Assembly (NCBI GenBank): GCA_030669595.1
Contig: DAOVDG010000010.1
Location: forward strand, 1 to 32,325
Direction of reading: 5' to 3'
DNA: 32,325 bases
Origin: Candidatus Thorarchaeota archaeon
GTDB taxonomy: Archaea; Asgardarchaeota; Thorarchaeia; Thorarchaeales; Thorarchaeaceae
Below, piece by piece: positions 1 to 7,607 of this stretch (position 1 is its first letter; each line of letters begins with the position of its first letter). Under the pieces are notes generated by a model that did no database searches, was not told the origin of the DNA, and worked only from the letters and a program-made list of their open reading frames with translations. Made by a program: the position numbers and the translations under genes.

Positions 1-137
1 ATGGGGTTTGGGCGGGAAGGGGCACGAGTCGCAAAGAGCCCGCGTTCCCTGCTGTCGAGATATGGTCGGACCATCATCCGCGGAAGTTTGACCTTGTGAA
101 ACCAATAGAGCAAGATGATATGCGAGAAGCCATCTAG
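1..137 (+). CDS. C-terminal end of an unidentified protein, truncated by the window edge
   Basis: Frame 3 is open from the first base to a TAG at 135-137, giving about 44 residues that end in DLVKPIEQDDMREAI. The other two forward frames stop by base 99. The composition, with mixed charge and aromatic residues (EIWSDHHPRKFDL), looks like real protein, and no internal ATG would make a sensible separate gene, so I read it as the tail of a gene starting outside the window. It is too short to assign a family. The next clear gene lies more than 300 bases downstream on the same strand. Confidence 0.45.
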   Translation, partial: GVWAGRGTSRKEPAFPAVEIWSDHHPRKFDLVKPIEQDDMREAI

Positions 138-464
138 GGACTCCAATCCATCCACGTATTCCTCATTCACCAATGCCTCACCAGCCGTAACGGAGAATGC
201 CGGCTGGATAGGCACGTGGTCACTGGTCGCGAAAGGCGTATGGATGACACCGATAGGGCTGATTCTGAATTCCAACTTTTGCACCCGTCCGAAGATGAAA
301 AGGAGCTGGAGTTAAGGTTTCGCTTGTCTGAGGAGAATCTCAACACTCAGCTAGAAACTAGATTGCCAACAACGCCTAGTTCATTTAGGAGGACTTCCTT
401 ACTGTCTGTGGAAATAGTAGCAACGGATTAGCGTGCTGGCTGATTTGTGTGAAAGGATGAAATC
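138..464. other. Gap of about 330 bases upstream of the solute-binding protein gene
   Basis: No recognisable gene, RNA or repeat is visible here. It holds one weak small ORF at 240-431, listed separately. The last bases (452-460, AAAGGATGA) are the ribosome binding site of the next gene. I see no convincing TATA box. Confidence 0.4.
240..431 (+). CDS. Possible small acidic protein, about 63 residues
   Basis: An ATG at 240 opens a frame to a TAG at 429-431. The product begins MDDTDRADSEFQLLHPSEDE, so its N-terminal half is acidic, and it carries a short helical stretch (RFRLSEENLNTQLETR). A weak AAAGG lies just before the start. I recognise no family, and a competing frame (115-315) covers part of the same DNA. 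It lies 33 bases upstream of the solute-binding protein gene in the same direction. It may be random open frame. Confidence 0.2.
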   Translation: MDDTDRADSEFQLLHPSEDEKELELRFRLSEENLNTQLETRLPTTPSSFRRTSLLSVEIVATD

Positions 465-1925
465 ATGTCCGAGTCTGATTCCGAACCAAAAAGAAAGAAG
501 GCAATAGACGCCATATTTCTTGTTGCTCTTATGGCAGTGGCAGCAATTGTAGGGTCAGCCAACTTCATAGTGATTCCACATATGCCGCTGATAACAATCC
601 CAACCACTGTACCCGGCGTTACACTCCATATTCTGACTCGGTATGAAACCCCATCCCTGTACATATTTGAGGACGAATTCCTTGGAAGCGATTACGCTCA
701 GCAAAATCAAATCACTGACATTGTGTGGCGTACAGCATCCACTTACTTGTGGGATGAATATCTCATTTCAGGGGAAGTGGACCTTGTCTGGATACCAAGT
801 CCGGACCAATACAACCAGGTTACGACAGCTGACTTGCTGGAGCCGCTTAACAGCACTAGGATGCTGCAAGCACTATCGAGAGTAAACGACACCATGGGCG
901 GTGTGCCTGTCAAGGGCTGCAACTCAGAAGGACAGGTTGTATGGTGTTCGTCGTCATTCAACTCCTTGGAGTTAGGTCTCGCTGTAAATCATACATTCCT
1001 CGACAAGCATGGGCTTTCAGTACCAGATCAGTTGTCGGACCTAGCGGACCTGTCCTATGGTAGCACACTCCCAGACAATCCATCCATCGCTATTTCAAAG
1101 CCCTATTTCTCAGAAGTGTGCATTGCGTTATATGCCGCTCAAATGTACGGGTGGAGTCAAGCCTGGCGGGACCTGATTAGCATCGCAGGAAGTGCGAGAG
1201 TCTACAACTGCTCAGAAGACGCTTCCAACGCAGTGGCATATGGCAACAGCGGTCTTGCATTTTCGTGCCTAGTGAACGGATTACAACCTCAGTACGAAAG
1301 CGTTTCACACGACTTCATTGGGATAGGGATGAGACCGCTGGTTACTCCTGACATAATGGGCATCCCGACCCACAGCACCAAGAAACAGTTGGTCGAGGAG
1401 TTCATAGACTTTATCCTTTCAGACAATGGTCAGTCACTCTTTCTTCACTCCGATTTAGGTCGTCTGCCACTCATCAGAGATGCATTCGACCAACCGCTGG
1501 GTTTGCAAGCACAAAGTTCCTACGAGGCGTTCAATCGAACTGTCCATGGCGAAGGCGTCTTGTTTGACTACGATTTGTTTGACGAAATCTACACCGCAAT
1601 CAAGCTGCATTATGAGTCTGTACTCCTCGATGCTCACAATGAGCTTGCTATTTGCTGGGCAGCCATAGTTGCCGCGCTTCAGGATAGCCACATCAACACT
1701 TCAGAGGCCGAATACTACACTGAGCTCATGACAACGCCCGTCACCATTAGTGACCCTCTGAATGGTTCAGTACAGGAGTTCACTCTTCAATACGCCCGAG
1801 ATGTAAGCGCCATTATCCTGAGCAATTTCACCTACTACGTGCAGTTTAGGGAAAGATGGATGACTGCAGCTATCGCACAGTATAACGATGTATACGGCCA
1901 GATCATGATGCATGTGCCTCACTAA
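465..1925 (+). CDS. Membrane-anchored extracellular solute-binding-like protein
   Basis: This 486-residue protein has a short charged cytoplasmic N-terminus (SEPKRKK), then one hydrophobic segment at about residues 13-37 that acts as a signal anchor. The outside domain resembles the type 2 periplasmic-binding fold of iron/polyamine-type ABC binding proteins: an early strand (TLHILTRYE), a mid-region with LELGLAVNHTFLDKHGL followed by PDQLSDLADL, and a late VEEFIDFILSDNGQSLF segment, where that family typically has a helix describing removal of the ligand-bound stretch. N-glycosylation sequons are frequent (NST, NDT, NHT, NCS, NRT, NTS, NGS, NFT), consistent with a surface protein of an archaeon. 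The start is set by AAAGGATGA seven bases upstream. No permease or ATPase gene is adjacent, so transport is unproven, and the C-terminal 120 residues are unlike standard binding proteins. Confidence 0.65.
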   Translation: MSESDSEPKRKKAIDAIFLVALMAVAAIVGSANFIVIPHMPLITIPTTVPGVTLHILTRYETPSLYIFEDEFLGSDYAQQNQITDIVWRTASTYLWDEYLISGEVDLVWIPSPDQYNQVTTADLLEPLNSTRMLQALSRVNDTMGGVPVKGCNSEGQVVWCSSSFNSLELGLAVNHTFLDKHGLSVPDQLSDLADLSYGSTLPDNPSIAISKPYFSEVCIALYAAQMYGWSQAWRDLISIAGSARVYNCSEDASNAVAYGNSGLAFSCLVNGLQPQYESVSHDFIGIGMRPLVTPDIMGIPTHSTKKQLVEEFIDFILSDNGQSLFLHSDLGRLPLIRDAFDQPLGLQAQSSYEAFNRTVHGEGVLFDYDLFDEIYTAIKLHYESVLLDAHNELAICWAAIVAALQDSHINTSEAEYYTELMTTPVTISDPLNGSVQEFTLQYARDVSAIILSNFTYYVQFRERWMTAAIAQYNDVYGQIMMHVPH

Positions 1926-1938
1926 AGAGCGGCAGAAG

Positions 1939-1950
1939 CTGCGGCCGCAG
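1939..1950. repeat. Perfect 12-base palindrome just after the solute-binding gene
   Basis: CTGCGGCCGCAG is perfectly self-complementary and lies 13 bases beyond the stop codon of the solute-binding gene. It could be a protein-binding site or part of a 3' end structure. A perfect palindrome without a spacer forms a poor RNA hairpin. Confidence 0.4.
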
Positions 1951-2063
1951 ATGCAAAAGCTTTCCCCGTGCCAGTACATGAGCCCGCCTTTGGTCACCTC
2001 TTAATTCACAAATCCAGCCGAAGATAGGCGTTAAGTCATGTTCCTATGCGTGTGACAAAGAAT

Positions 2064-2084
2064 CTTTTTGGTAATGATTTTATT
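2064..2084 (+). terminator. T-rich tract between convergent genes
   Basis: A T5 run at 2065-2069 is followed by GATTTTATT within the 188-base convergent gap between the solute-binding gene and the lactate permease gene. Archaeal termination commonly uses such U-rich stretches. I saw no strong hairpin. Confidence 0.35.
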
Positions 2085-2113
2085 CTGGCAGCCAAGATTA
2101 ACGAGCTGAACGA

Positions 2114-3724
2114 CTAAATAATGAACCAGAAGTATGTCATGATTGCGACTGCCAGCGTCATGAGGATAGCAACAACGGCGCCGTAACGGATGACCTCTCC
2201 TTCTATTCCAATCTTATCGATGACTGCTGTTGCGTTTTGGATTTTGGCCGGGCTGAGAACACTAGCGAGCCCGCCCCCGATGCCGCTGGAGGCAGCAATT
2301 ATCTGGGCTTGGTGGGCATTTGCACCGATAGCAACACTGGCTTGGTAGTGATAGTCAGTGAACATTGCTATGGAGGACGTTTCGGATCCTGAAACAAAAC
2401 CAGCTAGAAGGCCCAAGAAAGCAGCGGTCAATGGATATGCTTGGCCCAGACTCTCAGATGTCAAAGTCGCAAGGAGATGCACCATGTTATTCGATGGGTC
2501 GAGCGGGTACGCCCAAACTCCTCCAGGACCAACAAACCATCCGCTGTAAATCATCACCTCAGCCATTGCAAAGAAAATAGCTGCAGCAAGTACTGGTCGG
2601 GGTGCACGCTTCATGAACTTAGCAAGCGTGTTCTTCAAAATCGTTCTGTCTCTCGAAAAGAATGGTATCGATACCAGGGTTGCAACCAGCATCAAAGTGT
2701 AGGCCTGCCAGAGCATTCTAGTATTGATGACCTGAGGGTATGCCCCAAGCTGAATAGCGACATTCAGCTGTTCTGCGAGCAAGAACCTGATTGGTTCAAC
2801 AATGGTCGTTAAGAGGCTCAGAATAACAAGGATAACCCATGGGATGCTCGCTCGTCCCAAGCTCATAGTCTTCTCGACCTCCAAATCCATATCATTCAGC
2901 TGACTGCGGTCAATCATTGGGCGTTTGCGAATCTTGGTGTACAGGAAGAGAACGAATACAACTGCAGCTCCTGCGAATACGTTGGTCAGCCGAGTCATGT
3001 TCACTGCTTCGAGATTGCATAGTATCGCAACAAAGCCTGCTGTTAGACCAGATGTCACTGCCAGTAACAGTGCTTCACGGTCCTTGAGCATCTGTCGACC
3101 CCCCGCAATCCAGAGCATCGATATGGCAATTCCAGTTGATACGACTGGCATGAACATAGCAAAGACAGAGCCTGACTGCGCGAGAGTAATGTTGAGTCCT
3201 GACGCGTCATTAAATGCTTTCTGAAACACCTGTGCGGGAACGGCCAACAGAGCGAATGTTGTCAATGGATCGTAGCCAATAGCAGGTAGTGCCACCGCGA
3301 CAAGGGGAGAGAACCCCAGTGCCAGCATCACGGGGGGTAACATTGTGACTGGGGTAGCGCCGATACCAACCAAGAACAGGCCAAGACCAAGGCTGATGAA
3401 CAAGATTTGCATAGGCCGGTTGCCTCCGCCAAGGGTCTTGAAGAAAACGGTAATCCTCTGGAGCGCGCCAGTTTCTTGCATGTACGTCATCATGAGTATT
3501 GAAGTTGCCACCATCAAAGAAATCGGAAACGACTTCACCATTCCCGCAAGACTGGCTACTAGTGCAACTCCAACGTCTGTCTGAAACCCGAAGATGGCAA
3601 ACACTAAAGTCACAAGCCAAACAATCACGCCAGTAACATCTGCTGCCTTATGCAGAAACACCAGTAATACGAAAGCAAGAATTATGGGGAACACTATCAA
3701 GATTGCACCAATGAGGGGATCCAT
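2114..3724 (-). CDS. lctP: L-lactate permease family transporter
   Basis: This 536-residue protein is almost wholly hydrophobic, with about 12-14 predicted membrane helices, the usual size for LctP/LldP permeases (TC 2.A.14, about 500-590 residues). Family-like features include a TPVTMLPPVMLALGF stretch around residue 125, a SGSETSSIAMF segment near residue 440, and GGGLASVLSPAKIQNATAVI near 490, which closely resembles the conserved C-terminal loop of lactate permeases. The family moves lactate or glycolate across the cytoplasmic membrane with a proton or sodium ion. The ATG lies one base past the stop of the upstream reductase gene, so the two are surely cotranscribed. No lactate dehydrogenase is nearby, so the exact substrate is open. 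Confidence 0.88.
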   Translation of the reverse strand: MDPLIGAILIVFPIILAFVLLVFLHKAADVTGVIVWLVTLVFAIFGFQTDVGVALVASLAGMVKSFPISLMVATSILMMTYMQETGALQRITVFFKTLGGGNRPMQILFISLGLGLFLVGIGATPVTMLPPVMLALGFSPLVAVALPAIGYDPLTTFALLAVPAQVFQKAFNDASGLNITLAQSGSVFAMFMPVVSTGIAISMLWIAGGRQMLKDREALLLAVTSGLTAGFVAILCNLEAVNMTRLTNVFAGAAVVFVLFLYTKIRKRPMIDRSQLNDMDLEVEKTMSLGRASIPWVILVILSLLTTIVEPIRFLLAEQLNVAIQLGAYPQVINTRMLWQAYTLMLVATLVSIPFFSRDRTILKNTLAKFMKRAPRPVLAAAIFFAMAEVMIYSGWFVGPGGVWAYPLDPSNNMVHLLATLTSESLGQAYPLTAAFLGLLAGFVSGSETSSIAMFTDYHYQASVAIGANAHQAQIIAASSGIGGGLASVLSPAKIQNATAVIDKIGIEGEVIRYGAVVAILMTLAVAIMTYFWFII

Positions 3725-3725
3725 T

Positions 3726-4724
3726 TTACTTGGCCATCCTCTCTAGATAGTTATTCTCATAGTACCAATCAACAGCTCTCTTGAGACCTTCACGCATAGT
3801 GATTTGTGGCGCCCAACCGAGGAGTTTCTTGGCCTTCTCGTTGGAGTACCATCGCTCCTCGTCCATACTCTGAACTGACTGCATATGCCACAGAAAAGTG
3901 GTTCGTTTCCGATTCTTGATTGGACTCAAGAGCCCAATGCCAACCTTCGCGAGAATGGTAGGAATTTTCAACTTAGGGGGATCCACACCAAGAATTTCTC
4001 CAATAAAAGCGAAAAACTCATTGTATGTAAGGGGTTCGTCAGGGCTAAGGATAATCGTGTTATCAAGTGCTAGCTTCGACGACATGGCTGCCATGAAGCC
4101 ACTAGCTACATCATCCACATGTGTATACATTATGCGTTTCTCGCCGTTTCCTGGAAGAACAGGTATCTCACGCTTATTCACTGCTTCAATGGCTTCAAAC
4201 GCAGTATAGAGGTCACCCTCACCTAGTACTCCAGTTGGACGCAAGATTATATGATGCAGACCGGTGTCCTTCGTAATCTCCCGAATTGCCTCCTCAGCCA
4301 TAATCTTGCTTTTCGAGTAGTCAAACTGCGGGTTGAGCTCAGTGTCCTCATCACCAGGAGGAAACCTAACAGGCCCTATTGTTTCCGTAGTGGAACAGTA
4401 GATGAACCGCTCAACTGATGTCCCCACGCAAGCGTTCATCAGATTCTTTGTACCTTCGACATTCACCTTGTACAGCAAGTCAACATCCTTGGGGAAAAAG
4501 TCGAAATAGGCTGCAAAATGAACTACCGCGTCACATCCCTGAACAGCTTTCTTCAATGACTGCTTGTCGAAGAGATCTCCTTCTAAGAAGTTCACACTCT
4601 CTGGCAGCCCAGCGGTATTGCTGGTTTCTCTCACGAACGCAACGACATCAAACCCGTTTTCGATCAGACGCACTAGGAATTTGCGACCAATGAACCCGGT
4701 TGCTCCAGTCACTAAGACTCTCAT
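3726..4724 (-). CDS. NAD(P)-dependent epimerase/reductase, extended SDR family
   Basis: This 332-residue Rossmann-fold enzyme starts MRVLVTGATGFIG, with the GxxGxxG dinucleotide-binding motif. The adenine-side acidic region follows (EGDLFD), then AVVHFAA, and the catalytic YxxxK appears as YSKSK about residue 140. The later GNGEKRIMYTHVDDVASGF segment and the C-terminal KKLLGWAPQITMREGLKRAVDWY are typical of dihydroflavonol-4-reductase/NDP-sugar-type extended SDRs. The substrate cannot be read from sequence. I chose the ATG at 4724 rather than the GTG at 4733, because the latter sits inside an AAAGGTGG ribosome binding site placed correctly for the ATG. It is the first gene of a two-gene unit with the lactate permease, so a hydroxy- or keto-acid role is possible but unproven. 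Confidence 0.85.
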   Translation of the reverse strand: MRVLVTGATGFIGRKFLVRLIENGFDVVAFVRETSNTAGLPESVNFLEGDLFDKQSLKKAVQGCDAVVHFAAYFDFFPKDVDLLYKVNVEGTKNLMNACVGTSVERFIYCSTTETIGPVRFPPGDEDTELNPQFDYSKSKIMAEEAIREITKDTGLHHIILRPTGVLGEGDLYTAFEAIEAVNKREIPVLPGNGEKRIMYTHVDDVASGFMAAMSSKLALDNTIILSPDEPLTYNEFFAFIGEILGVDPPKLKIPTILAKVGIGLLSPIKNRKRTTFLWHMQSVQSMDEERWYSNEKAKKLLGWAPQITMREGLKRAVDWYYENNYLERMAK

Positions 4725-4810
4725 GCCGGCCACCTTTCACGGGCTTATTTCGCCCCTCATTTAATTGTTCCCTATTATCATGAGTGGGCACCTTACTAAT
4801 GAATAGGCTG

Positions 4811-5539
4811 TCAGATTAGCGAGTCCAGAGCGGGTAGGGTTTTGCCTGAAGGCCCCCGAATATGGTAGTCGACATTGGAACTCAATCGAGATGTTTCCAC
4901 GTTGAACTCAATTAGAGTTCCACCTCTTTGCTTGACCAAGATCGGAAACATCGCAGCAGGTTGCACTATTCCAGAGGTCCCAATTACCAAACATACAGTG
5001 GCTTTCTCCAAATCGGCGTATACCCTTGCCATAACTTCTGAATCAAGGCTCTCTCCGAACCACACAACATCGGGACGAAGCATTGAGCCACACTCCGGGC
5101 ATTCCGGTAGCCCCTCAGCAGGGGCACTGAGTCTGCCATGATAGTCACATGATATGCACTTCAAAGCCCAGAGGTTTCCGTGAACCTCAAGGACATTGCT
5201 GGACCCAGCACGCCGATGAAGGCCATCAACGTTTTGAGTGATTAGTGATTTGAGAAGCCCAGTTTCCTCCCACTTGGCCAGCGTTAGATGTCCGGGGTTT
5301 GGTTCGCACTCGGCAATTAGTCCTTGCCTCCAAGTGTACCATTCCCAAACCAATTCGGGGTTGTTTGTAAACGCAGACGGCGTTGCCAACTCTATTACAT
5401 TGTAGTTCCTCCAGAGACCGTCTTCACCTCTGAAAGTTGGCACATTGGATTCCTTGGACACACCTGCGCCTGTCAGCGCAATCAAGTATTCGGCATTAGC
5501 AACTAACTCAGCTGCTTCTCGGAGCTCCCCTTCTGACAT
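4811..5539 (-). CDS. cobB: NAD-dependent protein deacylase, sirtuin (Sir2/CobB) family
   Basis: The 242-residue product has all sirtuin signatures: the NAD loop GAGVSKESNVPTFRG (residues 24-38), TQNVDGLH (101-108), catalytic His120 in LEVHGN, and a zinc ribbon with C128-x2-C131 and C147-x2-C150. Tyr68 and Arg71 form the YxxR pair (WYTWR) that marks class III sirtuins such as CobB and SIRT5, which remove succinyl, malonyl or acetyl groups from lysine. Activity therefore probably covers acidic acyl groups (inference from family). An upstream in-frame extension to 5620 exists. I rejected it because a TATA-like box lies inside it at the distance expected for a leaderless transcript, and because archaeal sirtuins are usually about 245-255 residues. 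It is divergent from the HTH gene. Confidence 0.93.
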   Translation of the reverse strand: MSEGELREAAELVANAEYLIALTGAGVSKESNVPTFRGEDGLWRNYNVIELATPSAFTNNPELVWEWYTWRQGLIAECEPNPGHLTLAKWEETGLLKSLITQNVDGLHRRAGSSNVLEVHGNLWALKCISCDYHGRLSAPAEGLPECPECGSMLRPDVVWFGESLDSEVMARVYADLEKATVCLVIGTSGIVQPAAMFPILVKQRGGTLIEFNVETSRLSSNVDYHIRGPSGKTLPALDSLI

Positions 5540-5561
5540 GTTGAACACCGTGGTCAGCAAG

Positions 5562-5569
5562 ATATGTAA
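5562..5569 (-). promoter_or_regulatory. TATA-like box for the sirtuin gene
   Basis: TTACATAT on the minus strand is centred 26 bases from the ATG at 5539, the spacing expected between TATA box and transcription start. This suggests a nearly leaderless mRNA and supports the shorter protein. Confidence 0.4.
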
Positions 5570-5743
5570 GCCTCTTAAGGATGGCCTTGTCCTGCCTGAA
5601 AATCGCTTCTGCGGTTCCAAACTGTAACATCAAATGTCCGGCATAAGGCGAAATGCAACCTCCATCATGCTTATTAGCGAGCACTCTTCACAATAGTGAA
5701 TAAGGAATTCAAGAATAACGAGTGCTTCCTCGAGGCCACGAAA

Positions 5744-6184
5744 ATGTCAAGCACAAAACAGAAGAGCAAGAAACGCGGAAAGCGTAGGACTTGGTTGATG
5801 CCCCAAGAAGTAGTGGTCTGGTACGTTCTTCCAGCAATCAGAAGAGAGCTAACTCGCGTTATGATAAAGAAGAATAAACCTCAGAAGCATATTGCCAAGA
5901 TGCTTGGTGTCACAGAACCAGCGATTACCCAGTATAAACTGAAGAAGTCCAAGCGATCCCGAGGTGATCAGGTTAACATTCCAGATAAGATTCTCGGGGA
6001 TATAGAAAAGGCTGCTGACGTGATTATCAAAGCTTATGAAAAGAATGGCGGCAAGAAAGTCTACGAAATCATGACTCGAGAGGTAAACCATCTCATCGAA
6101 GTCTTGAGGGACGCTGGAGTCATTTGCGATGTACACCGTGAGCACTGTGAGGGTGTTCACGAGGGCTGCAAGGCCTGCAAGTAG
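5744..6184 (+). CDS. Archaeal HTH transcriptional regulator with Cys/His-rich tail
   Basis: The 146-residue protein opens with a lysine/arginine-rich stretch (STKQKSKKRGKRR), then a helix (PQEVVVWYVLPAIRRELTRVM) and an Xre/lambda-like helix-turn-helix, KPQKHIAKMLGVTEPAITQY, at about residues 45-65. This arrangement matches the archaeal 'predicted transcriptional regulator' family in which MPxEVxxxYVLPxIR precedes the HTH. The C-terminus carries C-x6-C-x6-C-x2-C with interspersed histidines (CDVHREHCEGVHEGCKAC), a likely metal or redox site. The ATG at 5744 is preferred because GAGG lies eight bases upstream, whereas the longer GTG start at 5696 has no ribosome site. A CTTATTAG box at 5670-5677 could be its promoter. 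The target genes are unknown. Confidence 0.8.
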   Translation: MSSTKQKSKKRGKRRTWLMPQEVVVWYVLPAIRRELTRVMIKKNKPQKHIAKMLGVTEPAITQYKLKKSKRSRGDQVNIPDKILGDIEKAADVIIKAYEKNGGKKVYEIMTREVNHLIEVLRDAGVICDVHREHCEGVHEGCKACK

Positions 6185-6275
6185 AGCAGCTATTCTGCAG
6201 CAAATGGCCTGCACAGGACTGTTGATTGAAGACTTCTGTGATAAGCGATTATGAAAAGCCTAGCAATGAGTTCGA

Positions 6276-6608
6276 TTAATCATAAATCTGTTCAACAACA
6301 ACAGCTGTTCCATGGGTCGAAAATAATGCGCCGTTAAAGATATCACTTGTTTCGAAGTCAGTGGCGATTACGGCGTTTGCACCCATCGCACGCGCATTCC
6401 CCATGAGTCGGTCTATTGATTCCTTTCGAGCCTTTTCGCACTCGGAAGTAAAGGCAGTCACCTCACCTCCGACTATGCTTTGAATGCCTGCAGATAGGTT
6501 TCCCCCAAATCCTCTTGTCCGCACTGTCAGCCCATGAACAACGCCTAATACTTTGACAATCCGATGACCGGGAAATACAGATGTTGTAACAGCCAGATGT
6601 TCGTTCAT
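6276..6608 (-). CDS. YbjQ/UPF0145-family protein
   Basis: A 110-residue protein with the YbjQ pattern: an early strand ending VLGVVHGLTV, RGFGG near residue 33, an IVGGE turn, then a helix CEKARKESIDRLMGNARAMGANAVIATDF. The family was once called heavy-metal-binding but its function is unsettled; it probably assembles into a pentameric beta/alpha ring. Full length for the family is about 105-110 residues. The ATG at 6608 is favoured over the TTG at 6617, since a TATA-like box is centred 26 bases from it. The gene is divergent from the enoyl-CoA hydratase gene and converges with the HTH gene. Confidence 0.8.
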   Translation of the reverse strand: MNEHLAVTTSVFPGHRIVKVLGVVHGLTVRTRGFGGNLSAGIQSIVGGEVTAFTSECEKARKESIDRLMGNARAMGANAVIATDFETSDIFNGALFSTHGTAVVVEQIYD

Positions 6609-6630
6609 GGCATGCAAATTTCGTGGACGT

Positions 6631-6637
6631 GGATAAG
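6631..6637 (-). promoter_or_regulatory. TATA-like box for the YbjQ-like gene
   Basis: CTTATCC on the minus strand is centred 26 bases upstream of the ATG at 6608, consistent with a leaderless transcript. The match to an archaeal TATA box is only partial. Confidence 0.3.
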
Positions 6638-6711
6638 GCTTACGACGCCCACAGAAACAGAGTCGTGGTCAGGAAAAGGCTATGGTAATTCATTGATTTT
6701 TCCCAGAAAGG

Positions 6712-6719
6712 CTTTATTC
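6712..6719 (+). promoter_or_regulatory. TATA-like box for the enoyl-CoA hydratase-like gene
   Basis: CTTTATTC lies 44 bases before the ATG at 6763, leaving a short leader that contains the GGTGA ribosome site. The same octamer recurs upstream of the membrane protein gene at 21572-21579. Confidence 0.45.
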
Positions 6720-6762
6720 ACATTAAACTACTTCCTAGTGTTCGACTAGTTCGGTGAAACTC

Positions 6763-7497
6763 ATGGGTGGAGAAATTAAAGTTATGCGGAAGGGCCCTGT
6801 AGCCACCCTGACGATATCTCGGTCAGATAAACTCAACTCTGTCACAGGAGAGATGTTGACTGCCTTCGACGACAAAGTAAACCAGTTGACAAACGATCCA
6901 GAGATCATGGCTGTCATCTTCACCGGCGAGGGAGAGAATGCATTCTCAGCTGGTTTCGACTTGAAGACCGTGAAAAGTCTGAAGGGCGATGAGCGAACGA
7001 GCTTTTTCAAACTCCTTGAAAGCACAATCCGGTGCATCAAAGAAAATAGGAATTGCATAACTGTGGCTGCAATAAACGGCTATGCAATAGGTTTTGGGGC
7101 AATGATTGCCTCCGCCTGTGACTTTAGGTTCTTCTCTGAGAAGGCTGCATTTCGATTGCCAGAAGTGCAACTTGCGATATTCCCCGGCTCGGGAGCTACG
7201 GCCAACCTAATGGATCTAGTAGGTCCTGCGAGAACAAAGGACATCCTTGTTACTGGAAGGCTGGTTTCAGCGGAGGAGGCGCTGCAAATCGGATTCGCTA
7301 ACAGAGTAGTGCCTCATGGCGAGCTTATGTCCAGGGTTGAGGAGTTCGTGCAAGACACTATCAAAAAGGATAGGAGGATTGTCATGAGGACGGTAAATCT
7401 CGTTGACATGATGACGGGCCAAGATCATGCTGAGGCAGCAGACCTTGAAACCATGTACACGGATGAATGGCTGAGAGAACTCGAAGAGAACGATTGA
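6763..7497 (+). CDS. Enoyl-CoA hydratase/isomerase (crotonase) family protein
   Basis: The 244-residue length is normal for a crotonase. The oxyanion-hole segments are present: FSAGFDLKT near residue 62 and NGYAIGFGAMIASACDFRF near 105. The catalytic region reads LPEVQLAIFPGSGATANLMDLVG. The glutamate equivalent to Glu144 of rat crotonase is kept (LPE), but the second catalytic position, usually Glu in a KEM/LTG context, appears as Asp in TKDILVTG. The enzyme acts on CoA thioesters in the cytosol, but hydration versus isomerisation or another crotonase reaction cannot be decided. The ATG at 6763 follows GGTGA with five-base spacing, so I prefer it to the GTG at 6754. A T-rich tract follows the gene. 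Confidence 0.88.
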   Translation: MGGEIKVMRKGPVATLTISRSDKLNSVTGEMLTAFDDKVNQLTNDPEIMAVIFTGEGENAFSAGFDLKTVKSLKGDERTSFFKLLESTIRCIKENRNCITVAAINGYAIGFGAMIASACDFRFFSEKAAFRLPEVQLAIFPGSGATANLMDLVGPARTKDILVTGRLVSAEEALQIGFANRVVPHGELMSRVEEFVQDTIKKDRRIVMRTVNLVDMMTGQDHAEAADLETMYTDEWLRELEEND

Positions 7498-7553
7498 AGA
7501 CTCAATGTATTCATTGCTCATCTTGCCGTTTTCCAGTGCTCTGAACAGCTCTC

Positions 7554-7559
7554 TTTTTT
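7554..7559 (+). terminator. T6 tract after the enoyl-CoA hydratase-like gene
   Basis: A run of six T lies 57 bases beyond the stop codon and before the carbamate kinase ribosome site. It is consistent with archaeal U-tract termination. It could instead contribute to the carbamate kinase promoter. Confidence 0.35.
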
Positions 7560-7607
7560 AGGAATAGAGTCTCAGAAAACACCTCCATTCATTCATAGGT
7601 GATTACA

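Noticed and set aside
2441-2812. Plus-strand ORF of 123 residues inside the lactate permease gene
   Set aside because: It lies opposite a strongly supported membrane transporter and shows no protein-like pattern.
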